Source of the DNA: Burkholderiales bacterium
GTDB lineage: Bacteria; Pseudomonadota; Gammaproteobacteria; Burkholderiales; CAIKXV01
Length of the DNA: 12,952 bases
Direction of reading: 5' to 3'
Assembly (NCBI GenBank): GCA_014379045.1
Contig: JACMMK010000130.1
Location: forward strand, 1 to 12,952
The notes beneath the pieces were generated by a model. That model was not told the DNA's origin and did no database searches. It saw nothing but the letters and a program-made list of their open reading frames with translations. Below are positions 1 to 7,528 of this stretch, piece by piece (position 1 is the stretch's first letter; each line of letters begins with the position of its first letter). Both the position numbers and the translations under genes were made by a program.

Positions 1-1368
1 CTGGCGCTCGCGCCGACGGCGCTGTCGACGCTGGGGCTGCCCGAAGCCGCGCTCGAGACGTTCCCGCCCGCGTTTCTCGACGGCATGACCGCGCTGGGGC
101 GCGAGCGCGTGCTCGGTGACACCGGGCCGAATGCTGCGGCTCAGTGGTGGTGGCCGAATACCGGATGGCGCGCGGACGCGGTGCTGCTCGCGTATGGCAA
201 GAGTACCGAGGCGGTGGCCGCGCTGGTGGCACGCGTCGAGTCTGCGTGCGTCGCGCCCCAGTGCATCGCCCACCGCATCGCGCTCGAGCGCATTCCCGAA
301 GCGCGAGGCGATCGCAAGGAACCGTTCGGCTTCGTCGATGGCACCTCGCAGCCCGTGATCCGCGGCACCTATCGTGGTTTGCGCAACGCCGATCCGATCC
401 ATCTCGTCGAGCCGGGCGAATTCATCATCGGGTACCCGGACAATCGCGGCAACCTGCCGCCCGCGCCGCATCTCGACGCGGTTCACGATCCCCACAATCG
501 TCTGCCGATCGCGGCCGACTGCGATGGCTTTTCGCGCACGATCGTCGATGCGCCGCGCGATGTCGCGCGTAACGGCTCGTTCCTGGTGGTTCGCCAGCTC
601 GAACAGGAGATCGAGCGGTTCCACGCGTATTGCGAGGCCGAGGCACAACGACTGCAGGGTCGGCTCGAACAGCCGTACAGGATCACGCCGGATTTCATCG
701 GTGCGAAGCTGGTCGGCCGCTGGGCCGATGGCTCGTCACTGGTGCGCTTTCCCTATGAGTCGGAGACCGCGCTGATGCGCAGCCGGGCCCCCGTGCTTCA
801 GCCCAGGCCGACGGCGCGCCCGACAAGCACACCCGAGACCGGTACGCCGATCCTGAGTGCGACGACGCCGGCGCCGACCGTCGTCGACGCGAAGCCGGCC
901 CTGCGCAGCAGCGAGGACAACGATTTCCTGTACGGCACCGAGGATCCCGAGGCACTGCGCTGTCCGTTCGGCGCGCATATCCGGCGCGCCAATCCCAGGG
1001 ACAGCCTCGTGCCCGGCTCGTCGGAGCAGATCGCGATCACCAACCGCCATCGCATCCTGCGCGTCGGGCGCGTCTATGCGCCGCGCGACGGACAGCGTCC
1101 GGGCCTGCTGTTCATGTGTCTGAACAGCGACATCGAACGGCAGTTCGAGTTCATCCAGCAGACCTGGCTCGCGAGCCCGGCCTTCCACGGTCTCGAGGGC
1201 GAGGTGGACCCGCTGATCGGCGACGGCAGCGTGGGCCTGAACGGGTTCACCGTGCCGACGCGTGACGCGCCGTTGCGTCTGACGCCGATGCGACAGTTCG
1301 TGACGATGCGCGGAGGCGGTTACTTCTTCCTGCCCGGCAAGCGGTTGCTGGAGTTCCTGAAGGACTGA
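1..1368 (+). CDS. DyP-type haem peroxidase, 5' end outside the window
   Basis: Likely a haem peroxidase of the dye-decolorising (DyP) family, which oxidises phenolic or dye-like substrates with hydrogen peroxide. The frame is open from base 1: the 28 codons before the first ATG (85) read as normal family sequence, so the gene begins upstream. The family GxxDG motif appears as GFVDGTSQP; its Asp, the usual acid-base residue, is coded at 337-339. The motif CPFGAHIRRANPRDS holds the probable proximal haem ligand His at 976-978. A Pro/Thr/Ala-rich stretch at about 790-900 separates the two halves and looks like a flexible insertion. No signal peptide can be judged because the N-terminus is missing. 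It ends 34 bases before the convergent YkgJ-like gene. The family call is firm; substrate and subclass are not determined. Confidence 0.9.
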   Translation: MALAPTALSTLGLPEAALETFPPAFLDGMTALGRERVLGDTGPNAAAQWWWPNTGWRADAVLLAYGKSTEAVAALVARVESACVAPQCIAHRIALERIPEARGDRKEPFGFVDGTSQPVIRGTYRGLRNADPIHLVEPGEFIIGYPDNRGNLPPAPHLDAVHDPHNRLPIAADCDGFSRTIVDAPRDVARNGSFLVVRQLEQEIERFHAYCEAEAQRLQGRLEQPYRITPDFIGAKLVGRWADGSSLVRFPYESETALMRSRAPVLQPRPTARPTSTPETGTPILSATTPAPTVVDAKPALRSSEDNDFLYGTEDPEALRCPFGAHIRRANPRDSLVPGSSEQIAITNRHRILRVGRVYAPRDGQRPGLLFMCLNSDIERQFEFIQQTWLASPAFHGLEGEVDPLIGDGSVGLNGFTVPTRDAPLRLTPMRQFVTMRGGGYFFLPGKRLLEFLKD

Positions 1369-1386
1369 ACGACCCGTAGCGGTCGT
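1369..1386. terminator. Possible bidirectional terminator hairpin between convergent genes
   Basis: ACGACC and GGTCGT form a perfect 6-bp stem around a 6-base loop, directly after the stop of the peroxidase gene and 17 bases beyond the stop of the convergent gene. There is no clear T-run on either side, so an intrinsic terminator is only suggested by the position and the stem. Confidence 0.3.
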
Positions 1387-1402
1387 CGGCGCGGGTGCCC
1401 GT

Positions 1403-1750
1403 TCACTCCATGCGGTTCGCAATCTTGTAGCGGCGCACGATGTCGTGTCCCGCGTCGACGGGGAGCAATTCGAGCGGACCTCGGCCATGCGGGCACCGGA
1501 GGTCCTCCACCGCGCCGAAGAGCCGGCACATCAACGGCCGGACGGCATGGATCTGGCACCGGCCCGCCAACGAAAACTCGCAGACGTTGTCGGGTCGGGC
1601 CACCGGCGGCTGCGCAAGCTGCGCCTGCTCGAGTTCGTAGGCGCTCCACGGCACCGGGCCGCAACAGTCGGTGCAGCCTTCGATGCATTCGAATCGAGGA
1701 ATCTGCGCGTACCAGCGCACGTGCTGCGCGGCAGCGTCGCGTTCGCTCAT
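1403..1750 (-). CDS. YkgJ-like cysteine-cluster (putative metal-binding) protein
   Basis: A small soluble protein of 115 residues with the layout of the YkgJ/UPF0153 zinc- or iron-chelating family. Its cysteines are C22, C26, C29 and C30 (CxxxCxxCC), then C57, C65, C75 and C86. The segment CxIHAVRPLMCRLFG is characteristic: the family usually has C-x-I-Y/H-x-x-R-P-x-x-C-R. The pattern suggests a bound metal or Fe-S cluster; the function in the cell is unknown. It starts 33 bases after the M29/NicX-like gene on the same strand and is probably the last gene of that transcript. No good Shine-Dalgarno sequence precedes the ATG; an 8-codon mini-ORF (1773-1747) overlaps the start as ATGA and could couple translation, but this may be chance. 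Confidence 0.8.
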   Translation of the reverse strand: MSERDAAAQHVRWYAQIPRFECIEGCTDCCGPVPWSAYELEQAQLAQPPVARPDNVCEFSLAGRCQIHAVRPLMCRLFGAVEDLRCPHGRGPLELLPVDAGHDIVRRYKIANRME

Positions 1751-1783
1751 GCGCCGGCCGTCGGGTGACTCATGGCACTGCGG

Positions 1784-2953
1784 CTAGGCGGGCCAACCTT
1801 CGAGCAGGTCGACCGGATCACCGTAACGCCGTGCCGCTTCGATCACACGGTCGTTGCGCAGCGAAGTCAGGAAGCCGTCCTGCACCAGCACGTTCCTGCC
1901 GGCCACCACGGTCGCGTCGAGCAGCACCAGATCCATGTGGATCGGTGGCTCTTCCCAGTTCGGCATCGCCTTCTGGATGTACGCGCAGGGCTTGGCCAGT
2001 TCGATGCCGAAGTGGAGGGCGCCGGGCGAATTGGAACCGGCCGGGTAGATGCCCCCGCGCGGCGCCTTCGGGTTGAAGCCGCAGCCGAGCTCCACCAGCA
2101 CGCCTCCGACGAGCATGTCCCTCAGCACGGCGGCGTCTTCAGACGCGCCGCGCACTTCGGTGATGCGGTCGTTTTCGAAGACGACGCCGACGCGCTCGCT
2201 GAACGGCTGCGGGAAGCCGACGGCGCCTTGCGGATAGACGATGCCGTTCACGTCCTGGCGCGTCTCGCCGCGGTCCATCTTCTTGCCGAGCGTCGTGCGG
2301 TCGTAGATGTTGGGGCCGTGCGTCGGCACCCAATGCACATAGGCGCCCGGTTCGTCGGCCGTGGTCTGGCCGCGCCACCGGTTCGAACTCAGCATGTTGT
2401 CGCGCATCTCGGGGGTGAAGTTCGCCGTCCATTCGGTTCCGCGCGGATCGGTGATCCGCAGCGCGAAGCGCTCGTTTGCGGGATACATGTCGCGCGTCGC
2501 GCGCGTGATCTCGCCCACGATCTCCGCCGGGAAGCGCGCCTGCGGGGTCTTCAGGACATCGATGCTCCGGAAGTAGGTCATCTTGACCGTCCGCTGTCCG
2601 GTGTCCTTGCGCACCTTCAGGCAGTAGGGGTCGCCGATCGACGCGAACCAGGTCGACACTACGAGCGACGCCTTCTCGTAGACCGCCTTCAACTCGTCGG
2701 GAAACACGCCGTTGTTCCAGTTGCTGCTCATGTAGAGCTCAGGCTTGACGCCGCGCGAGCGCGCGATGCCGGCGATCGCATGGAACACGCGCGGGTCGAT
2801 CAGGAAGTCGGACAGGAACAGCAGCTTGTCGTCGGGCCGGATCGCGAACACCTTGATCATGTTCTCGACCGCCTGGAAATACTGCTCGGTCAGAAACGTC
2901 TCGTTCGTGTTCGCGGGCGGCATGCTGTTGAACGATTGCGTATCGGGATTCAT
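1784..2953 (-). CDS. M29 aminopeptidase / NicX-like metalloprotein
   Basis: A 389-residue soluble protein related to the M29 (aminopeptidase T) fold, which also includes the non-peptidase 2,5-dihydroxypyridine 5,6-dioxygenase NicX. The C-terminal half carries likely metal ligands E288 (VELGCGFNP), H314 (GALHFGIE), H339 and D341 (PIHMDLVL). The H-x-D pair fits both M29 enzymes and the iron site of NicX. The Glu expected in the M29 motif PxGEV seems to be replaced: the matching stretch here reads PQGAVGFP (241-248). A catabolic enzyme acting on a small molecule is therefore as likely as a peptidase (inference). GAGGAA lies 7 bases before the chosen ATG. It follows a Bug receptor gene by 39 bases in the same direction, a context more typical of catabolic genes. 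The fold is fairly sure; the reaction is open. Confidence 0.7.
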   Translation of the reverse strand: MNPDTQSFNSMPPANTNETFLTEQYFQAVENMIKVFAIRPDDKLLFLSDFLIDPRVFHAIAGIARSRGVKPELYMSSNWNNGVFPDELKAVYEKASLVVSTWFASIGDPYCLKVRKDTGQRTVKMTYFRSIDVLKTPQARFPAEIVGEITRATRDMYPANERFALRITDPRGTEWTANFTPEMRDNMLSSNRWRGQTTADEPGAYVHWVPTHGPNIYDRTTLGKKMDRGETRQDVNGIVYPQGAVGFPQPFSERVGVVFENDRITEVRGASEDAAVLRDMLVGGVLVELGCGFNPKAPRGGIYPAGSNSPGALHFGIELAKPCAYIQKAMPNWEEPPIHMDLVLLDATVVAGRNVLVQDGFLTSLRNDRVIEAARRYGDPVDLLEGWPA

Positions 2954-2960
2954 CGGCTTG

Positions 2961-2966
2961 TTCCTC
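2961..2966 (-). promoter_or_regulatory. Ribosome binding site of the M29/NicX-like gene
   Basis: GAGGAA on the minus strand, 7 bases upstream of the ATG at 2953. It supports this start over the next in-frame ATG ten codons further on. Confidence 0.6.
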
Positions 2967-2992
2967 GACCCTGGTCGTGACGATTCGGTTGT

Positions 2993-3982
2993 TCAGTCCG
3001 CCTTGATCTTCAACTGCCGGATCAGTTTCCCGAACTGCTCGTGTTCGGACTTGATCAGTGCGGCGAACTGCTCGGGCGTGTCCGTCGTCGGCTCGTAGCC
3101 GAACTTCGCGAAGCGCTCGCGCACGTCCGCACCTTTAGTCGCTGCGGCGAGCACGGCGTGAAGCCGAGTGACGATCTCACGTGGCGTGCCTGCGGGGGCG
3201 AGGAAGCCGAAGCGGCCCTCGCCCACGACGTTGTTGAAGCCGGCCTCGGTCATCGTCGGCAACGACGGCGCCGACGACGAGCGCGCACGACCGGCCACCG
3301 CGATCGTGCGCAGCCTCCCCGCCTGGACCAACGCGTCCACCAGACCGAGGTCGGCGAACATCATGTCGACTTCGCCGGAGGCCATCGCGCTGATCGCCGG
3401 AATCATCCCCTTGTACGGAACATGCACCAGATCGACGCCGGTCGACGATGCGAGCATTTCCATCGTGAGGTGCGACACCGAGCCTGCGCCCGAGGTCGCG
3501 AAGGTGAGCGCCTGCGGCTTGCTGCGTGCGATCTTGACCAGCTCTGCAACCGTCTTTACCGGAACGCGGGTGTTGACGGTGAGCACGTACGGCGCCAGCG
3601 CCACGTTCGTGATCGGCGCGAAGTCGCGCAACGAATCATAGGGAAGCTTTGCGTAGAGGTGCGGTGCGAAGGCGAGACTGCTCTGGCCGGCAACGAGCAA
3701 CGTATAACCGTCGGGCGCGGCCCGGGCGACGTAGCCTGTGCCCAGGGTGGCGCCGGCGCCGCCTCGATTCTCGACGACGACCGGCACGGCGAGCGCTTCG
3801 GTGAGCTTCGCCGCCATCGTGCGCGCAATGAGATCGCTGGGACCGCCGGGTGCGAACGGGGACACGACCGTGATGCCGCGGCTGGGGAACGACTGGGCGA
3901 GGGCGGGCGCAGTTGCACACGCGGCAATACCGCATGCGACCAGCAAGACTCTCGAGGACGGTCGGCGCGGGAACGAGCTCAT
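2993..3982 (-). CDS. Bug/TctC-family periplasmic solute-binding protein (first of the pair)
   Basis: A 329-residue extracytoplasmic receptor of the tripartite tricarboxylate transporter (Bug) family. The N-terminus is a signal peptide: basic residues, a hydrophobic core, and a likely cut after ALA (residue 29) before QSFPSR. LVAC at 14-17 could be read as a lipobox, but the later cut is typical of the family. Hallmarks are PFAPGGPSDLIAR (42-54), VVVENRGGAG, APDGYTLL, YDSLRDFAPI and VHVPYKG. These receptors bind carboxylates or related small acids and hand them to a TctA/TctB permease; no permease gene is present here. It lies 85 bases after the second receptor gene and 39 bases before the M29/NicX-like gene, in one direction. 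No Shine-Dalgarno is visible before the ATG. Confidence 0.92.
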   Translation of the reverse strand: MSSFPRRPSSRVLLVACGIAACATAPALAQSFPSRGITVVSPFAPGGPSDLIARTMAAKLTEALAVPVVVENRGGAGATLGTGYVARAAPDGYTLLVAGQSSLAFAPHLYAKLPYDSLRDFAPITNVALAPYVLTVNTRVPVKTVAELVKIARSKPQALTFATSGAGSVSHLTMEMLASSTGVDLVHVPYKGMIPAISAMASGEVDMMFADLGLVDALVQAGRLRTIAVAGRARSSSAPSLPTMTEAGFNNVVGEGRFGFLAPAGTPREIVTRLHAVLAAATKGADVRERFAKFGYEPTTDTPEQFAALIKSEHEQFGKLIRQLKIKAD

Positions 3983-4067
3983 GCGCGCCAGAATAGCACC
4001 GCAGGTTCGAGCGAGCCGAGCGCTGTGGACGGCGTGCGCGAAACGCCGGTCGACAAGCTGAGTATGG

Positions 4068-5048
4068 CTATTCGAGCCGGATGCCCGCCGCCTTGATGGT
4101 CTTCCCGTACTTCTCGCTCTCCTCGCGAACGAACCGGCCGAGCTCCTCCGGCGTGGTGCCGAGCGTGTCGAGTCCGAGCGCGAGCAGCTTCTCCCGCACG
4201 TCGGGCATCTTCAAAGTGCGGTTGATCTCGCCGCTGAGCCGGCCGACGATGGCCGGCGGCGTGGCCGCCGGCACGAAGTAGGCGAACCAGTTGCTCACGA
4301 ACAGATCGGGCGCGCCGACCTCCGACAGCGTCGGCACCTGCGGTGCCGCGGCCGATCGCTTCGGCGCTGCGATGCCCACGGCGCGCAGCTTGCCGGATGC
4401 AACGAACGGCATCGACGGCGGCATGCTCGAGAAAGTCAACGAGATGTGGCCGCCGACGAGGTCGGGGATGACGGCGCCGACGCCCTTGTAGGGCACATGC
4501 ACCATGTCCAGCTTGTAGCTGAACTTGAGCAGCTCGGCGGCCAGGTGATGCACGCCGCCGGTGCCCGCGGAACCGAAGGTCAGCAGTCCGGGCCGTGTCC
4601 TCGCCAGCGCGATCAGATCCTTGGCCGACTTCACCGGCAGCGACGGATGCACGACCAGGATCAGCGGCGACGAGGTCGCGAGCGACACCGGCGCGAAGTC
4701 GCGCAGGGGGTCGTAGGGCATCTTCTGCATGTGCGGGAGGATCGCGATTTCCGCCGGCGTGCCGATCAGTACCGTGTAGCCATCGGGCGGCGCCTTCGCG
4801 ACGAACTCCGCGCCGATCACCCCGCCCGCACCGGTGCGGTTCTCGACGACTACCGGCTGCTTCAGCGTGTCGGCCATCTTCGCGCTGATCGTGCGGCCGG
4901 TGATGTCGGTGCCGCCGCCGGGTGCGAACGGCACGATCAGGCGGATGGGCTTTGCCGGGAATTCCTGCGCGAGCGCGGCGCCTGTAACGCAGGTGGATCC
5001 GGCGAAAACGGCAGCAAGGGTCGTTGCGCCAACGCGAGCAGTTTGCAT
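4068..5048 (-). CDS. Bug/TctC-family periplasmic solute-binding protein (second of the pair)
   Basis: A 326-residue Bug receptor. The frame is open to an ATG at 5099, but the ATG at 5048 is preferred: AAGGAG stands 4 bases upstream, and the protein then begins directly with a signal peptide (hydrophobic 8-26, cut likely at ALA/QEFPAKP, residue 27). Family motifs are PFAPGGGTDITGR, VVVENRTGAGG, PPDGYTVL, YDPLRDFAPVS and MVHVPYKG. The ligand is unknown; Bug proteins bind organic acids and sometimes amides or pyridine carboxylates. It follows the UGSC selenoprotein gene by 64 bases on the same strand, so the receptor and the selenoprotein are probably co-transcribed. It differs clearly from its neighbour receptor through most of the sequence, so the pair is not a recent duplication. 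Confidence 0.92.
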   Translation of the reverse strand: MQTARVGATTLAAVFAGSTCVTGAALAQEFPAKPIRLIVPFAPGGGTDITGRTISAKMADTLKQPVVVENRTGAGGVIGAEFVAKAPPDGYTVLIGTPAEIAILPHMQKMPYDPLRDFAPVSLATSSPLILVVHPSLPVKSAKDLIALARTRPGLLTFGSAGTGGVHHLAAELLKFSYKLDMVHVPYKGVGAVIPDLVGGHISLTFSSMPPSMPFVASGKLRAVGIAAPKRSAAAPQVPTLSEVGAPDLFVSNWFAYFVPAATPPAIVGRLSGEINRTLKMPDVREKLLALGLDTLGTTPEELGRFVREESEKYGKTIKAAGIRLE

Positions 5049-5052
5049 CGCA

Positions 5053-5058
5053 CTCCTT
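5053..5058 (-). promoter_or_regulatory. Ribosome binding site fixing the start of the second Bug gene
   Basis: AAGGAG on the minus strand, 4 bases before the ATG at 5048. This near-perfect site decides against the longer reading from 5099, which would put 17 non-signal residues in front of the signal peptide. Confidence 0.7.
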
Positions 5059-5112
5059 TCAAGGCGGTCGCACCGGAGACCGTGCAAGAGGCGTGCCATT
5101 GTCGCGCTTCGA

Positions 5113-6846
5113 TCAGATCATGCAGACTTCCTCGCCACAGCCCAGTTCGCGATCGGCCTCCTTCAGCAATGCATCGAATCCGTCCGGCACGCTGATCGTC
5201 TTTCCGACCACCTCGGGCCCGTACGATTCCAGCCAGTAGCTGTTCGTCGGATGCCCGCCGCCGGCGATGATGACGACGAGGTTCTCGGGACGCGACGACA
5301 TCGGCCAGGGATCGAGCGCGATGCTGGCCCGGACTGCCGGATCGTGATCCAGCCTTATCCATGTATCGATGCCGTCGAGCGCGAGTTCGTCCGCGGGAAT
5401 GCGCGTGTGCTCCCACAGGAAGGTGCGTATCGAGTCCTTCGTCCAGCCGAGTTCGGTCATCGCCTTCGCGACGATAGGGGAGAGCAGCAACACGCCCGGG
5501 GTGCCCCTGGACCAGCCCATCAGGCAACCGAGGTTCGGTGACCGCAGGTACTTCGCCGTGCGCCGCATGCCCTGCAGCGCATCGACCTCGCGCGACTCAC
5601 CGCCGAAGCCGCGGCGCCGGATGTTGGTGGCGCCGGTGGCGAAGACTAGCGAGACGCAGTTGGTGCCGGGCGCGTAGCCATGCCGGTCGGCACCATGCGG
5701 TGTCCAGCCCTCCGGAAGCCCGGCTTCGTCTTCGCCGAATACGGCATTGGTGTAGCGCATCGCGCCCCACATGCCCATCGCGCCGACGCCGGGAAGCGCG
5801 CCGCCGAGGTTCTGCTGCATCAGGCGCAGCGCGCGGCCGATGCTCGCGCCTGCCGGTCGCTGTGGATCGGGTCCGAGGCATCCGAACGACGTGTTCAGCC
5901 GAATCTGCCGCGAGATGGGCCCATTGACGACGACCACCGGGTAGGCACTGCCGGAATCCGCCTGCAGTGACTGACCGCCGGAACGCGGGTCGAGGAAAGC
6001 TTCGACGGCTGCGATCAGCACCGGCAGGTATTCGGGCCGACCGCCTGCCATCGCAAGTGCGATCGCGCAGGCTTCGACGGTCGCCAGCGCGCCGCGCGGC
6101 GGGAACTTGCCGATCAGTTGCGTGCGCGGCAGTTGCGTGCCGCGCAGGATCCAGTCGACACGCTCCGGCGTCGGCGGCCGCACCGGCAACCCGTCGCCCC
6201 AGGTGCTGGCGAGCATCAGCGCGTTGGCGCGGTCGAACGTCTGCTCGTGCGTTTCGGCGCTGACCGTGACCAGCGGTGTGCCGGTGCCCGCCGCGGCGTA
6301 GTCGCGCGACGGGGTCCAGCCAGTGAGCGCTTCGTAGAACTCCTGCCGGCGTGCCCTCACCGTCGTGAGGTCGCTCTCGGGAAGGAACAGGTCGACCGGA
6401 AACGACACCAGCGGCGTCTCCGGTGGGAAGCCGAGCCCGCACACCGCATTGCGGATCACACCCAGAAAGTCGGTCCTGGCGAGGAGCACGGTCGGGATGC
6501 CGGCCATCTCCATCGTAGCTGCCGCCCTGCCCAGGGCGGTTGAGCAGGACCCTCAGGCCGCATTGCCGATGATGACCGCGTCGACCTCTGCCTTCCGCAG
6601 CCGTTCGAGGGTCGCGGGCTCGCTGAGCACGGCGTTGCCTTCCGGGAAGTGCTCGGGCGGGAGCACGTCGATGCCGGGGAAGTCCTGCTCAAGCGATTCC
6701 TTGAGGACCGCGAGCGAACGGACCGACTGCCACTCGCCGTTGGCCAGCAGCGCAATCCGCTTGCCGGCCAGCGTCGACAGTCGGGGTGCATGCTGCTGCG
6801 AGATCTCGAGGCTTCCGGACGGATCGAAGAAGCGCAGTTCGGGCAT
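5113..6846 (-). CDS. UGSC-family selenoprotein, TGA at 6555-6553 read as selenocysteine
   Basis: Read through one in-frame TGA, this is a 577-residue protein. Residues 1-97 (from ATG 6846) lead into IIGNAA, then Sec98-G99-S100-C101, then STALGRAAATMEMAGIPTVLL. U-G-S-C is the defining motif of the UGSC (seleno)protein family, known from genomic and marine metagenomic surveys but with no established reaction; the U-x-x-C spacing suggests a thioredoxin-like redox centre. A hairpin suited to a bacterial SECIS follows the TGA. The shorter reading from ATG 6513 would begin in the middle of the domain. Residues from about 195 to 577 form a second domain (GDGLPVRPPTPERV, VVVNGPI, SIGRALRLMQQNLGG) resembling a widespread uncharacterised family. 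The tail CGEEVCMI gives a pair at C570 and C575. No signal peptide, so cytoplasmic. The Shine-Dalgarno is weak. Sec reading is strong by motif, frame and hairpin, but unproven without the genome's sel genes. Confidence 0.88.
6522..6539 (-). promoter_or_regulatory. Predicted bacterial SECIS element
   Basis: On the minus strand CCGCCCT-GGGC-AGGGCGG forms a perfect 7-bp stem with a 4-base loop. The stem begins 14 bases after the TGA at 6555-6553 and the loop lies at bases 21-24. Known bacterial SECIS elements sit within the coding sequence just after the UGA, with the apical loop about 16-37 bases downstream and a G among the first loop bases; both hold here. It would recruit SelB with selenocysteyl-tRNA. 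It could be mistaken for a terminator, but it lies inside an open frame and lacks a U-tract. Confidence 0.8.
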
Positions 6847-6893
6847 GGTCGTCGTCCAGGGAACGTGGGCGGAGGTGCTGGCTACATTCCAAG

Positions 6894-7145
6894 TCAGTCT
6901 ATCCCGTTCGGGTTGAACGTGTACATCGACGGCGCATGCTTCCCGGCGGATTCCAGCCGCGACACGGCGCTCTTGGTGGTACCCATGCGCTCGGCGACCG
7001 CGTCTTGCGTAAGCCCCGCATGGGTACGCGCCTTGAGAAGCTGGCTGACCACCTGGTACTCCAGGTCCAGCGACGCATACGCCTCCGTGAATCTCTTGCG
7101 CTTTCTGGCCTTCGCCAGGAAGGCTTGGGTCGAAGCTGCCGGCTC
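6894..7145 (-). pseudogene. XRE-family HTH regulator / antitoxin remnant, both ends lost
   Basis: The minus-strand frame ending at TGA 6896-6894 reads QAFLAKARKRKRFTEAYASL, then EYQVVSQLLKARTHAGLTQD, AVAERMGTTKSAVSRLESAG and KHAPS. This is the compact XRE helix-turn-helix layout seen in HigA/RelB-type antitoxins: the helix-turn-helix is at GLTQDAVAERMGTTKSAVSRLE. No start codon precedes it: the frame meets a stop just upstream (about 7155). After APS, where family members continue with a further helix and strand, it ends in MYTFNPNGID and stops. No toxin gene is recognisable beside it. It is best read as a truncated, probably silent remnant. It ends 47 bases before the selenoprotein start, so any promoter of that operon must lie in or near it. 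Confidence 0.6.
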
Positions 7146-7384
7146 TGGCCTTGTTGGCGATCAAGTGGCATCTCGAACGGGGAAAACGATTCTGGCACTG
7201 GGTGGTGTTCGTGCGGGAAGGCGGGTGCACGTATGTACTGGATTCGAAGGCGATCCTACGCCACCCAGCCCGCACTGATTTCGGTCGCATGAAACCGAAG
7301 TGGTACATACAGGTCGTTCATGCCCAGGCTTGCGATGCGGCTGAAACTTCTCGCCGAACTTCGCGCAGGCGTTCCTGCCGCTGA
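7136..7384 (+). pseudogene. C-terminal fragment of a C39-like cysteine peptidase
   Basis: The plus frame reads LALLAIKWHLERGKRFWHWV, then VFVREGGCTYVLDSKAIL and TDFGRMKPKWYIQV. This resembles the last third of papain-like/C39-like peptidases, where the His of HWVVF and the Asp of VLD complete the catalytic site. The N-terminal part with the catalytic Cys is absent: the frame is open only back to 7091 and the upstream residues have no family look. The only start available is TTG at 7151. The family match fades after IQV (about 7310) and the rest of the frame to 7384 is arginine/serine-rich and probably not original. Its 5' edge meets the 5' edge of the XRE remnant at about 7130-7145, so this marks a recombination or deletion joint. 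Confidence 0.45.
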
Positions 7385-7528
7385 GGCATGTCAGTCCCGA
7401 GCCCGTGGCAGTGCGCTCGGATCAGGATGAATTGCTTTTGCCAAGCCACCCGGGGGCTGCATGGCCCGACGCGCTGCACACCCCGTGCTCGGGTTCCATC
7501 GAATACATTGCACGTGCGCGCCCCGCCC

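Noticed and set aside
1772..4096. Long plus-strand open frames (402 and 351 codons) opposite the M29/NicX-like and Bug genes
   Set aside because: They are Arg/His/Ala-rich antisense shadows produced by GC-rich third positions of the minus-strand genes, which have clear family motifs.
5113..6513. A stand-alone 466-residue gene beginning at ATG 6513
   Set aside because: It would begin in the middle of the UGSC domain (MEMAGIPTVLL) just 13 codons after the TGA, with no ribosome binding site and with the upstream half in the same frame.
6553..7308. A longer N-terminus for the selenoprotein, from 7308
   Set aside because: The frame is open there, but residues before MPELRFFDPSG look like the antisense of the peptidase fragment and out-of-frame reading of the XRE remnant, not a protein.
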